A stretch of 64,000 nucleotides of DNA from Hyphomicrobiales bacterium (GTDB taxonomy: Bacteria > Pseudomonadota > Alphaproteobacteria > Parvibaculales > Parvibaculaceae), in contig WGND01000009.1 in NCBI GenBank assembly GCA_016124805.1, forward strand, positions 62,001-126,000, written 5' to 3'. Shown one piece after another: positions 17,023-27,252 of the stretch. The notes beneath the pieces are model-generated. The model was given only the letters and a program-made list of their open reading frames with translations. It was not told the origin of the DNA and searched no databases. The position numbers and the translations under genes are program-made. Every line of letters begins with the position of its first letter. Within the stretch, counting starts at the first letter, position 1.

Positions 17023-18861
17023 ATGACTCGGCGTGCGCCCCATGGCGTCTATCTTGCGATTTTCGCCCTGGCCTGCCTCGTCGCTTTTATCGGGCCGGAA
17101 CGTACGCGCGCCGACTCCGCTGCCATGGGCGAGACCACCACACGTGACCTCAAATTCGAGACCGTGATCGAGGGACGCAAGATTCCCGACTATATCCGCA
17201 GTCTTCTCGAACAGACGATTACGCTGGGCAAGGATGGCGTGCCGCCGCCGCTGTCGGTGGGACAGTTGCGCCGCCGCGCCATCGAAGATGAAGACCTGCT
17301 GGAAAAGGTTCTGCGCTCGGAAGCCTATTACAAGGGTCGCATCTCGTCCTCGCTTCGCGAAGGCGCGGGCGGGACGTTCGAGGTCGTCTATACGGTGCGC
17401 ATGGGACCGCGAACCATGATCGATAGCTTCGACATCGTTTATGAAGACAAGCCCGAGGACATGGCCACCCTGCCCGCGACAGGTGCCGCCCTCGGATTGA
17501 AAAAGGGACTGGCTGCAAAAGCCCAGCGCATCATCGACCTGACGGATGACGCGATGCGCTATCTGGAAAATAACGGCCATCCCGGCACGAGCCTGATCAA
17601 GCGCGACGTGATTGTGGATATGGCCGCTGATCTGGCGCATGTGACGCTGCATATCAAGGCGGGGCCGCGTCTCGTCTTCGGGCCGATGCTGGTGCAAAAC
17701 CCCGATGGCCGCACCAAGGATGATTATGTGCGCAGCTTTGCCACCTTCAAGGCAGGCGATGCCTATAGCAAGGCCCAAAGCGAAGAGACCGTGAGCGCGC
17801 TGCGTGGCGCAGGGCTTTTCGACAGCGTGACCATGTCGTCAGGCGATGTGACCAATGGCGATGAACTGCCGCAGAATGTGACGCTGAAGGAATCCAAACC
17901 CCGCAGCATCCGGCTCGGCACACGCTGGGCATCCGACACCGGCTTTGGCGTGACGGGCTCCTGGGAACATCGCAATCTCTGGGGCGAAGGCGAAGACCTG
18001 CTGTTTGGCAGCATCATCTCGCAGACCGAGCAGAGCCTGAGCGCCAATTTCAAGAAGCCGCGTTTCCGGCAGGACAACCAGACGCTTCTGGCGGGTTTTG
18101 AAATCGCGCGCGAGAAATCCGATGCCTATGATGAAAACCGCGTGAAGGTGAGCGCGGCCCTGTCGCGGCAGGAAACCAAGAAGCTGGCACTGAGCGCAGG
18201 GCTGAGTTTCGAACTGACACGCACGGCGGATGAACGCGGCAATAATCACTATCAGCTGTTCGGCCTGCCGCTGGTGGCGCGCTATGACGGCAGCAATGAT
18301 CTTTTCGATCCGACCTCCGGTATGCGCGCCTCGCTGGCCGCAACACCCTATCTTGGGCGCAGCAATGAAAAGGCCTCCGCCTTTGGCAAGCTTGAAGGCA
18401 TTGCATCCGGCTATTGGAGCTTTGGCGAGCGGCCCGATGTGACGCTGGCGCTGCGCGGACGGCTGGGCTCGATCCTGGCGCGGGAAACCGATGAGGTGCC
18501 GGGCTCCACGCGTTTCTATGCCGGTGGCGGCGGCTCGATCCGTGGCTATGCCTATCAAAGCGTCGGCCCGCTTGATTCATCCAATGATCCGGTCGGCGGG
18601 CGCTCGGTCTTTGAGACCAATGCCGAAATCCGCTATCGCGCGACTGAGACCATTGGTGTGGTTGCCTTTGTGGATGCGGGCGACAGCTATTCGGCATCGC
18701 TGCCGAGTTTCTCCTCACCGCTGCAGGTGGGCGCGGGCCTCGGCCTTCGCTATTACACACCCATCGGGCCTGTGCGTCTGGATGTGGGTGTGCCGGTCAA
18801 TCCACGTGACGGCATTGATGATGCCTTCCAGCTCTATGTATCTCTGGGACAGTCTTTCTGA
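17023..18861 (+). CDS. tamA: Outer-membrane assembly factor TamA (Omp85 family)
   Basis: Outer-membrane barrel that with TamB inserts autotransporters and other barrel proteins. It has 612 residues: a signal peptide (about 1-30), POTRA domains (about 35-280) and a 16-strand Omp85 barrel (about 290-612). The lid-lock-type segment GGGGSIRGYAYQ lies in the barrel and the protein ends with a C-terminal Phe (LYVSLGQSF). The ATG at 17023 begins the signal peptide; the frame extends back to 16873 but overlaps copA. tamB starts on the last base of its stop codon, so the two are coupled. Confidence 0.93.
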   Translation: MTRRAPHGVYLAIFALACLVAFIGPERTRADSAAMGETTTRDLKFETVIEGRKIPDYIRSLLEQTITLGKDGVPPPLSVGQLRRRAIEDEDLLEKVLRSEAYYKGRISSSLREGAGGTFEVVYTVRMGPRTMIDSFDIVYEDKPEDMATLPATGAALGLKKGLAAKAQRIIDLTDDAMRYLENNGHPGTSLIKRDVIVDMAADLAHVTLHIKAGPRLVFGPMLVQNPDGRTKDDYVRSFATFKAGDAYSKAQSEETVSALRGAGLFDSVTMSSGDVTNGDELPQNVTLKESKPRSIRLGTRWASDTGFGVTGSWEHRNLWGEGEDLLFGSIISQTEQSLSANFKKPRFRQDNQTLLAGFEIAREKSDAYDENRVKVSAALSRQETKKLALSAGLSFELTRTADERGNNHYQLFGLPLVARYDGSNDLFDPTSGMRASLAATPYLGRSNEKASAFGKLEGIASGYWSFGERPDVTLALRGRLGSILARETDEVPGSTRFYAGGGGSIRGYAYQSVGPLDSSNDPVGGRSVFETNAEIRYRATETIGVVAFVDAGDSYSASLPSFSSPLQVGAGLGLRYYTPIGPVRLDVGVPVNPRDGIDDAFQLYVSLGQSF

Positions 18862-21800
18862 TGGCACGCGACGAAAACAGATCACCGGCTCTTGCCTTTG
18901 CGGCGCGCAATGGATGGCGCGCGCTCAAGGGGTTTGTTGCGGTCACGGCTGTGCTGCTGGCGCTGGTCTTTCTCGGCGTGGCGCTGGTGCAGATCGGCAG
19001 CGTGCGGCAGGGCCTGCTGCAATTTGCGCTGACACAGATCAATAGCGGCGACACGCGACTGACCGCAGATGACATTGGCGGCACCTGGCCGCGCCATCTG
19101 ACGCTGGAAAATCTCCAGATCGCCGATGCGCAGGGCGTGTGGCTGAGCGCCAAATCGCTCGACATGGAATGGCAGCCCTTCGCGCTGCTTGCCGGCGAGA
19201 TGCATGTCATTTCGCTCAAGGGTGCCGACATCGCGCTTGAGCGCCTTCCCGGCGGCAGCACGGAGACCACGCCGAGCGACGGCCCGCTGCTGCCTTCGCT
19301 GCCGGTGACGGTGCGTGTCGATGCGCTGGCGCTTGAAAATTTCAGGCTCGGCAAGGATGTGTTGGGCGAAGAGGTCGTGCTGGATGCCACGGGTGAAGCC
19401 GATTATGGCAGCGCCAAGATGCTGCGCCTGCTGGTGGATCGTCGCGGCGACACGCCGGGCCATCTGGAAGCTGATCTGAATTTTGATGATGATCTCGACA
19501 AGGGGCTGCTGAAGCTCAGCTTGCGCGATGGCGCGAGCGGCAAGCCGGGGCTGCTCTCAAGGCTGACAGACATCCCCGAGCTTGGCAGCGTGACGCTCGA
19601 TGCCGATGGCGAGGCGCGCGATGGCGTGATCACGAGCCTGATGACAATTGATGCCGGCAGGGGGCTGACGGCCAAGGCCGAAATACATGGGCAGGCCGTG
19701 GGCGCACTTGATCTGAGCTTCACCACGGATGCCAATGGTCGCCTTGTGGCCGAGCAGATTGATGCGCTGGGCGGTGGCGACAGGCTGCATGCCAGTGGCC
19801 GCCTGCGTCGCGATGATGACGATGCCATCCAGCTTAGCGAGCTTGATCTGCAGGCGGGCAAGATGGCGCTCACCGGCGAGCTCTCGCTTGGCAATCCCGA
19901 CAAGGGCGGCATGCAGCCGATCAGCGGCAAGGGGCGCGTGAAGGGAATCGGCGCGCTGATTGCGCCGGGCGAAGAGAGCTTCATGGGCGATATGGCCTGG
20001 TCGATTGAGGGCACAGGCGATCTCGACCAGCGCAAGCTGCATCTCGAACCGGCGCTGCTGACCTCGCTGGAGAGTGAAATCCGGTTTACCGGCGACCTCG
20101 ATCTGCTCGACGGCTTTGCCGCGAGTGGCGATGCGCAGATGATGGTGAGCGATGTCGCGCCGCTGGCGCGCCTTGCCGGACAGACGCTGCATGGCCGGGC
20201 TGAAATCCATGTCACCCCCTTTGACCTCAACAAGGATGGCAGCGGCGCGGGCGATCTGGAACTGACGCTTGAAAATGTCCGCAGCGACGATCCGCTGATG
20301 CAGGGCCTGCTGGGACAGGGGCTGCTGGGCGAAGGATCGGTGCTGTTTTCAAAAGACGGGCTGATGGCCCTGCCCTCCTTCAACCTTCAGGCACCGGACA
20401 GATCGCTGATGATGAGCGGCAATCTGTCCATCAAGAATGGCCAGACGCTGGACGGGAAAGTGACGCTGGCGATGAGCGATGCGGCACGTTCGCTGCCCGG
20501 CATGTCGCTTGCCGGAAAACTCGATGCCACCGCCCAGCTGTCGGGCACGCTGGATGCGCCGCGCGGGACGCTGGATGCCGAGATCAGCAAGGGCTCTGTG
20601 GCGGGCTTTGATGCCGAGACGATGACAGTGCTGGTGACGGCAGAGCCCGGCGCGACAGGCCCCGTCTCGCTGACGCTGGATGGCAGCGACGGCCATGTGG
20701 ATGTGACAGGCCAGCTGCGCCTGCCGGCCCAGGGCGGTGGCGCCGAGCTGACAAAACTGGAGGCGGATATTTTTGGCGCGCGGCTCACCGGCGATGTGGC
20801 GCTGAATGCAGCGGGCCGCGCCAGCGGCAAGATCACCGGCGACAAGGTAGGTATGGCCACGATTGGCCGGCTTGTCGGCGTGAAGATGCGCGGGCGCGCC
20901 GACATGGTGCTGACGCTGGAAGACAAGAACGCCCAGCAGAACATCCTCTTCACCATGGAGGCGCCGCGGCTTGCCGTTTCTTCCGTCAAAGACCTGACGA
21001 TGGAAAAGGCCAGGTTGACAGCGTCGCTGAGAGATCTGGGCGGGACATCCGAAAAGCTCGCCGCCCGCTTCGGGGTGGAAAGTGCGACAAGCGGCCTGAC
21101 GCAATTCTCCCGCTTTGATGCCGTGGTGACGGGTCCGCTCGATGCCATTGATTTCGACATCGACGTGGAAGGGCGGGAAATTTCGCTCTCGCCCGAAGAT
21201 GTGCTGCTACATGTCAATGCGACATGGCTGGGCGACAAGGCGCGTCTGCGTCGCCTGAATTTTGCCATCGGCAAATCATCGCTTGTGCTGACCGAGCCGG
21301 TGATGATCGAGGTGCAGAATGGCGTGCGGATGAAAGACCTGCGCATCACCAGCAAGAGCCCCTTTGGTGCCGGGCATCTGAACGGTAATTTCACGCTGAT
21401 CGGCAACAGTGCCATTGGCGATCTCGACATTGCCTCGCTTCCGATTGCCCTGCTCGCCCCGATCCTGCCACTTGAACAGGCCGACGGGCTGATTGACGGC
21501 ACGGCCAAGCTGAACAGCGGACAGGGCACCGGCAAGGTGGCACTGAGCTTCCGGCAGGTGCGCCTGACCCAGACCGATCTGACCAAGGCCGATCCCTTTG
21601 ATGCGAGCTTTGACGGCAACTGGGCGCGCAACAGGCTGCGCTTTGAGGCGCGCGCCAAGGGGACCTCGGAAATTCCCTTCCAGCTGCAGGGTTCGGTGCC
21701 AATGATACGCGCGGCAGGCGGTGCCTTCCCGACCCTGCCCGCGAAGGGGCCTGTGGATGGCAGCCTGAAATGGCGCGGGCCGGTGGCCTCGCTGCTGGCG

Positions 21801-23057
21801 CTGGGTGACTTCCCCGGTCACAAGATGACAGGTGTGGCGGATATTTCGCTGACGGCGAGCGGCGATATTTCCAATCCCGAGATCGACGGCAAGGGGTCGA
21901 TCAAGAACGGCTCCTATGAGAATTATGAATTGGGGACCCTGCTCAAAGACCTGCAGCTGTCGCTGACGGCACAGGGGAGCGAATTGCTGACATTCGAGAT
22001 GAGCGCCAATGATGGCGGCAAGGGGCGCATGACCTCAACGGGCGTGCTGTCGCTGGCGCGGGATGCAAACCCTGCCCTTTCGATCAAGAACCATTTTGAA
22101 AATGCCCATCTGCTGCATCAGCGTGACATGGACATGGCGCTGAGCGGCGATGTGGAACTGAGCGCGGCGGCCTTTCCGCTGACGGCAGAAAAGCCGCTGC
22201 TGGTGAAAGGCGCGCTGACAACGGAGCTCGCGCAATATCGCATTCCCGATGAATTGCCGGGCAGCGTGCCGGAAATTTCCTGGCGAGAGATCAATGGCGG
22301 GCGTGACGGTGACCGGGAGCGCGATATCGAGGCGGAAGGCAGCCTGCCGATCGAACTGGATGTGACGATTGATATTGGCGAGCCGGCACGCGTGAGCGGG
22401 CGTGGCCTGACCTCGCTCTGGACAGGTGGCTTCAATGTCTCGGGCCAGACAGCCGACCCCAAAATTGCGGGCACGCTTTCGGCCCTGCGCGGCAGTTTCG
22501 ATCTGGGCGGCAAGACCTTCAGCCTGACCAAGGGCACGATCACCTTTAACGGGACGACGCCGATCAACCCGATCCTCAATCTCGTCTTTACCCATAAGCG
22601 CAGTGACCTGACAGCCAGCATCGCCGTGACGGGGACGGCCAACGCGCCCAAGATTGCGCTTGCCTCGACGCCCTCGCTGCCGCGCGACGAGATCATCTCG
22701 CGCGTGCTCTTTGCCAAGGGGGTGGGTGAGCTCAGCGCCATCGAGGCCGCCCAGCTTGCCAATACCCTGGCGGTGGTGTCGGGCAAGGCGGGCGGCGGTG
22801 GCAGCCTTGTCGGCAAGCTGCAGGATTCACTCGGCCTTGATGTGCTGAGCGTCGACAAGGGCGCGAGCGGCGACGCCACCGTGTCAGCGGGCAAATATCT
22901 GCGAGAAGGCGTTTATGTGGGCGTCGAGCAGGGCGCCAATGCGGCCGACAGCAATGTGAAAGTGGAAATCGAGGTCAGCCCGCATATCAGCGTCGACACG
23001 AAAATCGGCCAGGCGGCGACGAGCGATGTCGGCGTCAACTGGAAATGGGATTATTGA
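18861..23057 (+). CDS. tamB: Translocation and assembly module protein TamB
   Basis: Large inner-membrane-anchored periplasmic protein that spans to TamA and helps assemble outer-membrane proteins; AsmA-like TamB proteins also move phospholipids outward. It has 1398 residues: a signal anchor (about 21-43), more than 1000 residues of beta-taco repeats with alternating Asp/Gly-rich strands, and the C-terminal DUF490 domain (about 1040-1398). That domain carries GGxFxLxGxTFSLTKGTITFNG-like sequence and the family end VGVNWKWDY. It overlaps tamA by one base (TGATG). No further gene follows on this strand. Confidence 0.93.
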   Translation: MARDENRSPALAFAARNGWRALKGFVAVTAVLLALVFLGVALVQIGSVRQGLLQFALTQINSGDTRLTADDIGGTWPRHLTLENLQIADAQGVWLSAKSLDMEWQPFALLAGEMHVISLKGADIALERLPGGSTETTPSDGPLLPSLPVTVRVDALALENFRLGKDVLGEEVVLDATGEADYGSAKMLRLLVDRRGDTPGHLEADLNFDDDLDKGLLKLSLRDGASGKPGLLSRLTDIPELGSVTLDADGEARDGVITSLMTIDAGRGLTAKAEIHGQAVGALDLSFTTDANGRLVAEQIDALGGGDRLHASGRLRRDDDDAIQLSELDLQAGKMALTGELSLGNPDKGGMQPISGKGRVKGIGALIAPGEESFMGDMAWSIEGTGDLDQRKLHLEPALLTSLESEIRFTGDLDLLDGFAASGDAQMMVSDVAPLARLAGQTLHGRAEIHVTPFDLNKDGSGAGDLELTLENVRSDDPLMQGLLGQGLLGEGSVLFSKDGLMALPSFNLQAPDRSLMMSGNLSIKNGQTLDGKVTLAMSDAARSLPGMSLAGKLDATAQLSGTLDAPRGTLDAEISKGSVAGFDAETMTVLVTAEPGATGPVSLTLDGSDGHVDVTGQLRLPAQGGGAELTKLEADIFGARLTGDVALNAAGRASGKITGDKVGMATIGRLVGVKMRGRADMVLTLEDKNAQQNILFTMEAPRLAVSSVKDLTMEKARLTASLRDLGGTSEKLAARFGVESATSGLTQFSRFDAVVTGPLDAIDFDIDVEGREISLSPEDVLLHVNATWLGDKARLRRLNFAIGKSSLVLTEPVMIEVQNGVRMKDLRITSKSPFGAGHLNGNFTLIGNSAIGDLDIASLPIALLAPILPLEQADGLIDGTAKLNSGQGTGKVALSFRQVRLTQTDLTKADPFDASFDGNWARNRLRFEARAKGTSEIPFQLQGSVPMIRAAGGAFPTLPAKGPVDGSLKWRGPVASLLALGDFPGHKMTGVADISLTASGDISNPEIDGKGSIKNGSYENYELGTLLKDLQLSLTAQGSELLTFEMSANDGGKGRMTSTGVLSLARDANPALSIKNHFENAHLLHQRDMDMALSGDVELSAAAFPLTAEKPLLVKGALTTELAQYRIPDELPGSVPEISWREINGGRDGDRERDIEAEGSLPIELDVTIDIGEPARVSGRGLTSLWTGGFNVSGQTADPKIAGTLSALRGSFDLGGKTFSLTKGTITFNGTTPINPILNLVFTHKRSDLTASIAVTGTANAPKIALASTPSLPRDEIISRVLFAKGVGELSAIEAAQLANTLAVVSGKAGGGGSLVGKLQDSLGLDVLSVDKGASGDATVSAGKYLREGVYVGVEQGANAADSNVKVEIEVSPHISVDTKIGQAATSDVGVNWKWDY

Positions 23058-23099
23058 GGGCGGCGAGCGGGCGCGCGGCCCCTCTGCCCCGACTGTTGC

Positions 23100-23444
23100 T
23101 TAGTAGGGGATGAAACCGTTGCGGACCGAGGTGCTGTAGCCGACGGGACGGCCACCGGCAAAATCATCCAGACGCTCAAGCTGCTGGCGCTCCTCGATCA
23201 GTTCCTGCCGACGGCGGGCCTCGAACTGCTCGGCATACATTTCGGCATTATGCTGTTCTTCGGTGTCGTATTTCTCATCCACATTTGAACGATAATTGAC
23301 CGGCGGGGAATCCGCCTCATCGGTCAATTCATAGACCGAACCGGGCTGTGGCACCTCAGGCTCGCGAGCCTGAGCGGACAGCGAAAGAAGCATCACGGAA
23401 GCGATCGCAAGAGCGCCTTTAACCGATGTCTGTGTGATCTTCAT
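23100..23444 (-). CDS. Small secreted protein of unknown function
   Basis: 114 residues. The ATG at 23444 has GAGG just upstream and begins a Sec signal peptide (about 1-26, cut after AQA). The mature part is acidic, with a Glu/Gln/Arg-rich probable helix (around EQHNAEMYAEQFEARRRQEL) and a C-terminal Gly/Tyr segment ending NGFIPY. I do not recognise a family. It is convergent with tamB and lies alone; a periplasmic location is inferred from the signal peptide. Confidence 0.65.
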   Translation of the reverse strand: MKITQTSVKGALAIASVMLLSLSAQAREPEVPQPGSVYELTDEADSPPVNYRSNVDEKYDTEEQHNAEMYAEQFEARRRQELIEERQQLERLDDFAGGRPVGYSTSVRNGFIPY

Positions 23445-23587
23445 TTGCCTCAAGCCTTTCCCATACACGCCGCATTTCTGCACTGCAGTACGGGCAGTAT
23501 ATAGGAAAGACTGTTGCTTTTACATCCGACGGAGTGCGATCTTCCTGCCACAGCGCTGTTTTTTCGTGGCTAATAAAAGCCTAAGAT

Positions 23588-24607
23588 TCAGACGGGGTCG
23601 GCGACCTTCACCACCAGCTTGCCAAGATTGCCGCCGTCAAAAAGGCGGTTTACCGCCACGGGCGCGTTTTCCAGACCCTCCACCACCGTCTCGCGATGCT
23701 TGAGACGGCCCTCGGCGACCCAGGTCGCGAGCTGGATGGTGCCTTCGGCATATTTCTCCATGAAGTCGAGAATGATGAAGCCGCGCACATTGATTCGGCG
23801 CATGAGAATGGGCGAGAAATCACCCCTCATGGGCTCGCCCGTGTTGTAGCCGGAGATCATGCCGCAGAGGGGCATGCGGCTGAAGAGGTTCATGCGCATC
23901 ATGACGGCTTCCATGATTTCACCGCCGACATTCTCGAAATTGACGTCCACGCCGTCGGGGGTGGCTTCGATGAGCTGGTCGCGCCAGTCGGCCCGCTTGT
24001 AATCCACGGCGGCATCAAAGCCGAGATCCTCGATGAGATGGCGGCATTTATCCGCCCCGCCTGCAATGCCAACCGCGCGGCAGCCCTTGATCTTGGCGAT
24101 CTGGCCGACAACGGAGCCGACGGCGCCTGCTGCGGCAGAGACAAGCACGGTTTCGCCAGGCTGGGGCTTGCCGAGCTCAAGCAGGCCGAAATAGGCGGTC
24201 AGCCCCGTCATGCCGCAGGCGCCCAGCATGGTGGGGAGCGGGATGGGCAGACCGGCTGGCAGCACGCCCATGGCGTTTTCACCCTCATCGGCGACGCAAT
24301 AGTCCTGCCAGCCGGTGAGGCCGGAGACCAGGTCACCTTCCTTGTAGCGCGATGAATTGGACTTTACGACGCGGCCGATGCCGCCGCCGCGCATGACCGC
24401 GCCGATTTCGACGGGCGGCATATATTGATCCATGTCGCTCATCCAGATGCGGTTCGTCGGATCGAGGCTCAGATAGAGCACGCGGACAAGCGCCTGACCG
24501 GCGCCGATCTCGGGAATGGGATTTTCCACGAAATCGAAATTGCCGGTTTCGATGCGACCCGTGGGGCGCGTTTTCAGCCGGAACTGGCGGTTCACATCAT
24601 TGCGCAT
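23588..24607 (-). CDS. NADP-dependent medium-chain oxidoreductase (leukotriene B4 dehydrogenase-like)
   Basis: Zinc-free MDR enzyme that reduces enones or 2-alkenals with NADPH, 339 residues. The N-terminal half carries the substrate domain (RIETGNFDFVENPIPEIG, DPTNRIWM). The Rossmann part has AAAGAVGSVVGQIAK and the family-specific GGAD and NVGGE. The ATG at 24607 has AAGGA upstream. A longer frame back to 24916 adds about 100 residues of non-homologous sequence and overlaps the next gene. It follows the alkylsulfatase gene with a gap of about 60 bases and may be co-transcribed with it. Confidence 0.9.
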   Translation of the reverse strand: MRNDVNRQFRLKTRPTGRIETGNFDFVENPIPEIGAGQALVRVLYLSLDPTNRIWMSDMDQYMPPVEIGAVMRGGGIGRVVKSNSSRYKEGDLVSGLTGWQDYCVADEGENAMGVLPAGLPIPLPTMLGACGMTGLTAYFGLLELGKPQPGETVLVSAAAGAVGSVVGQIAKIKGCRAVGIAGGADKCRHLIEDLGFDAAVDYKRADWRDQLIEATPDGVDVNFENVGGEIMEAVMMRMNLFSRMPLCGMISGYNTGEPMRGDFSPILMRRINVRGFIILDFMEKYAEGTIQLATWVAEGRLKHRETVVEGLENAPVAVNRLFDGGNLGKLVVKVADPV

Positions 24608-24668
24608 GTCGGTGGTCCTTTGATGTTGTTGTTTTTGTCTGTGGGACGTCGCCCGAAGGGACGCAAAA

Positions 24669-26567
24669 TCAGGGCATAACGATTTCGAACCAGAAATCGA
24701 AGCGGTCGAGAAGAGCAAGCCAGTCGGCAAAAAGCTGCCTGCTGCCGGTGAGCCTGACCGCACCGGAGGTGAGAAGCGCCTCCAATGTTGCCTCGCCCAC
24801 GACAAGGGCAATGAGATCGCCGCGCGTGAGATCAATATCGGCGTCGGCCTTCTCGGCCTTGCGATCAGGGAAATGGTGGAAGACGCCATTTTCGACGAGC
24901 AAATGGAAGCGTTCATTCACATCGCTGAAGGCGAGATTGAAGGAGAAGCCCTGCTTGCCTGCCTTGGGCCCGTTGAGGCGGACCGAGAGCGAGTCGAGCA
25001 GCATTTCGGCAGGGAGCGCGCGGAGCTGGCCTGCCGCGCCCTGACGGGGCTCATCAGCCGGAGGACGCGGATTGCGCAGTTCCATGGCAGCGGTGAGGTA
25101 GAAGGCGCGCCAGGGACCAGACTCGGCCTGATAGCCGAGCTGTTCGAGCGCATCGGCCTGCAGCTCGCGCGCGGCGGCATTGGTCGGCTCGGCAAAGACG
25201 AGATGATTGACGAGTTCGGCGACCCAGCGATAGTCGCCCGCGTCATAGGCGGTGCGGGCCTTGGCCATCAGCTGCTCGGAACCGCCGGCAAGTTCAACAT
25301 AACGCTTGCCGACCTCGACCGGGGGATGCTTGTGCAGATTGGCGGGGTTGCCGTCAAACCAGCCGAGATAACGCTGATAAACGGCCTTGGCATTGTGATT
25401 GAGGGTGCCGTAATAGTCGCGCGTGTACCACTCCTCGGCGAGCGTGGGGGGCAGCGCAATTTCCTCGGCAATTTCGAGCGGTGTCAGGCCGTGATTGGCA
25501 AGGCGCAGCGTCTGGTCGTGAATATATTTATAGAGATCGCGCTGCTTGCGCAGGAAGATTTCCGCCTTCTGGCGTCCCCATTTGGGCCAGTGATGGCTGG
25601 CGAAGAGAACATCCGTCTGCGGACCAAACATCTCCAGCGCTTCATTGATGTAATAGCTCCAGGCCTTGGCATCGCGCACCTGCGCGCCGCGCGGCGTGTA
25701 GAGATTATGCAGCTGGCAGGAGCAGTTCTCGGCCATGCAGAGGGCCTTGAACTGGGGGAAAAAGAAATTCATTTCGGCAGGTGCCTCGGTGCCGGGCGTG
25801 ACCTGGAAAATGATCTCAATGCCGTCAATGACGAGTTTTTCGCCCGTGGTGGTGATGGAGACATTGGGCGGCACCAGCGAGACGGTGCCGAGCGAGACGG
25901 TTTTGCCGAGGCCAGAATCAACATGGCCCTTTTCATTGCGCGGCAGGAGCGAGCCATACATATAGGTGGCACGCCGCCCCATGGCATTGCCTGCCAGCAC
26001 ATTCTCGCTGACGGCTTCTTCAAGGAAGCCTTCCGGGGCGATGATCTTGAGGCCCGCGGCGATGTCGGCATCGCTGAGCACGCCACGCACGCCGCCATAA
26101 TGATCGACATGGCTGTGGGTGTAGATGACGGCGGTGACGGGCTTGTCGCCGCGATGTTCGCGCATCAGCTTGAGGGCGGCAGCGGCGGGCTCTTCGGAGA
26201 TCAGCGGGTCGATGACGAGATAGCCGGTATCGCCCTCGATGAAGGTGATGTTGGACAAGTCAAAATTGCGGACCTGATAGATGCCCCTGGTGACCTCGAA
26301 AAGGCCGTGGATCGAATTGATCTGGGCCTGGCGCCAGAGGCTGGGATTGACCGTGTCGGGGGCCGGGCTGCCCTCCTTGATGAAGTCGAAGGTGCTCATG
26401 TCCCATGTGGCATGGCCCATGGCATGGAGCGACTTGGCGTCGGGAATGGTGGCGATGAAGCCGCGCCTGGCGTCCTCGAAATCCTCACCGGTTTCCTTCG
26501 GCAAATGGTTGCAGAGATGTGCCTGCGCCTTGCGGGTGGCATCTGTTGCGTCGTTGGGACCAGCCAT
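24669..26567 (-). CDS. Alkyl/aryl-sulfatase of the metallo-beta-lactamase fold (SdsA-like)
   Basis: Cleaves alkyl sulfates such as dodecyl sulfate by inversion, using two zinc ions. It has 632 residues. The metallo-beta-lactamase domain carries HSHVDHYGG at 151-159 and a further Glu/His set near AENCSCQLHNLYTPRG. The middle is the helical dimerisation domain and the C-terminal 120 residues are an SCP2-like hydrophobic-substrate domain. No signal peptide is evident (the start is MAGPNDATDA), unlike secreted SdsA1 of Pseudomonas. The ATG at 26567 follows GAGGGAG. The adjacent MDR gene could act on products, which is inference. Confidence 0.9.
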   Translation of the reverse strand: MAGPNDATDATRKAQAHLCNHLPKETGEDFEDARRGFIATIPDAKSLHAMGHATWDMSTFDFIKEGSPAPDTVNPSLWRQAQINSIHGLFEVTRGIYQVRNFDLSNITFIEGDTGYLVIDPLISEEPAAAALKLMREHRGDKPVTAVIYTHSHVDHYGGVRGVLSDADIAAGLKIIAPEGFLEEAVSENVLAGNAMGRRATYMYGSLLPRNEKGHVDSGLGKTVSLGTVSLVPPNVSITTTGEKLVIDGIEIIFQVTPGTEAPAEMNFFFPQFKALCMAENCSCQLHNLYTPRGAQVRDAKAWSYYINEALEMFGPQTDVLFASHHWPKWGRQKAEIFLRKQRDLYKYIHDQTLRLANHGLTPLEIAEEIALPPTLAEEWYTRDYYGTLNHNAKAVYQRYLGWFDGNPANLHKHPPVEVGKRYVELAGGSEQLMAKARTAYDAGDYRWVAELVNHLVFAEPTNAAARELQADALEQLGYQAESGPWRAFYLTAAMELRNPRPPADEPRQGAAGQLRALPAEMLLDSLSVRLNGPKAGKQGFSFNLAFSDVNERFHLLVENGVFHHFPDRKAEKADADIDLTRGDLIALVVGEATLEALLTSGAVRLTGSRQLFADWLALLDRFDFWFEIVMP

Positions 26568-26637
26568 GGTCGTCTCCCTCAATCCGGCCCTCTTGAAACG
26601 GGGCACCTTACTGATGGCAGACTACAAGCTGCGCCGC

Positions 26638-27171
26638 TCAAAACAAGTCTGGATCGGCGGCTTTGACGCGGGAGTAATAGTGGTCAACGACCATCATGAC
26701 CTCAATCCGGTCGCCGCCATTGGTCAGTGGCGCGATGAAATGTTCAAATCCGGTATGGGACTTGTCCTTGAAGAGCACGATACCCGTGGCGCGGGTCGGC
26801 GCGCCCTTTTCAAGGATGCGAAGGGCGACATCCATCCAGCGCTGCATGAGGGAGGGCCCGATCACCTCGCCCAGATCGCGATCCCTGGAATGACCATAAA
26901 TTTCGCCGAGCCTGGCGCCGATGAGGCGGAGCGCCAGTGACGAGGCGACGTCGCCCTCATAGACGACATCGATGAGACTGAGATGGCTGAGCAGAGGCGC
27001 AAAACGGACCGGATCGATATCGCGCCTGTCGGGCCATGGACGGCCCTGGCACATATCAAGCCAGATCTCATGGCCGAGACGCGGCTCGGGAAACTGAAAG
27101 TTCAGCGAGAAATCAAGTTCCATGCGGGAGAATGTTTCACCCTCACCCGCAGATGTGCCCTGCCCGGTCAT
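26638..27171 (-). CDS. PAS domain protein (PF07310 PAS_5-like)
   Basis: 177 residues of the alphaproteobacterial PAS_5 family. Visible markers are WPDRRDIDP, the LIGARLGEIYG segment and the C-terminal ...VEVMMVVDH-type strand. There is no output domain, so it is a single-domain sensor of unknown ligand or partner. The ATG at 27171 has GAGG upstream. It is divergent from the acyl-CoA ligase gene, and the two palindromes in between could control either gene. Confidence 0.75.
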   Translation of the reverse strand: MTGQGTSAGEGETFSRMELDFSLNFQFPEPRLGHEIWLDMCQGRPWPDRRDIDPVRFAPLLSHLSLIDVVYEGDVASSLALRLIGARLGEIYGHSRDRDLGEVIGPSLMQRWMDVALRILEKGAPTRATGIVLFKDKSHTGFEHFIAPLTNGGDRIEVMMVVDHYYSRVKAADPDLF

Positions 27172-27252
27172 GTTGCCTCGCCGCTGTGATAGCTGTTTCG
27201 CTATGGCATGTCAGATTGAGAAGCGGTCTCCACCCGTTTTTTGCTGTCTGCA

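Noticed and set aside
19403-21658. Long minus-strand frames inside tamB
   Set aside because: Low-complexity Ser/Pro-rich antisense products; tamB covers the region.
24873-26666. 597-residue open frame opposite the alkylsulfatase
   Set aside because: Antisense shadow of the sulfatase with no motif, start site or homology pattern.
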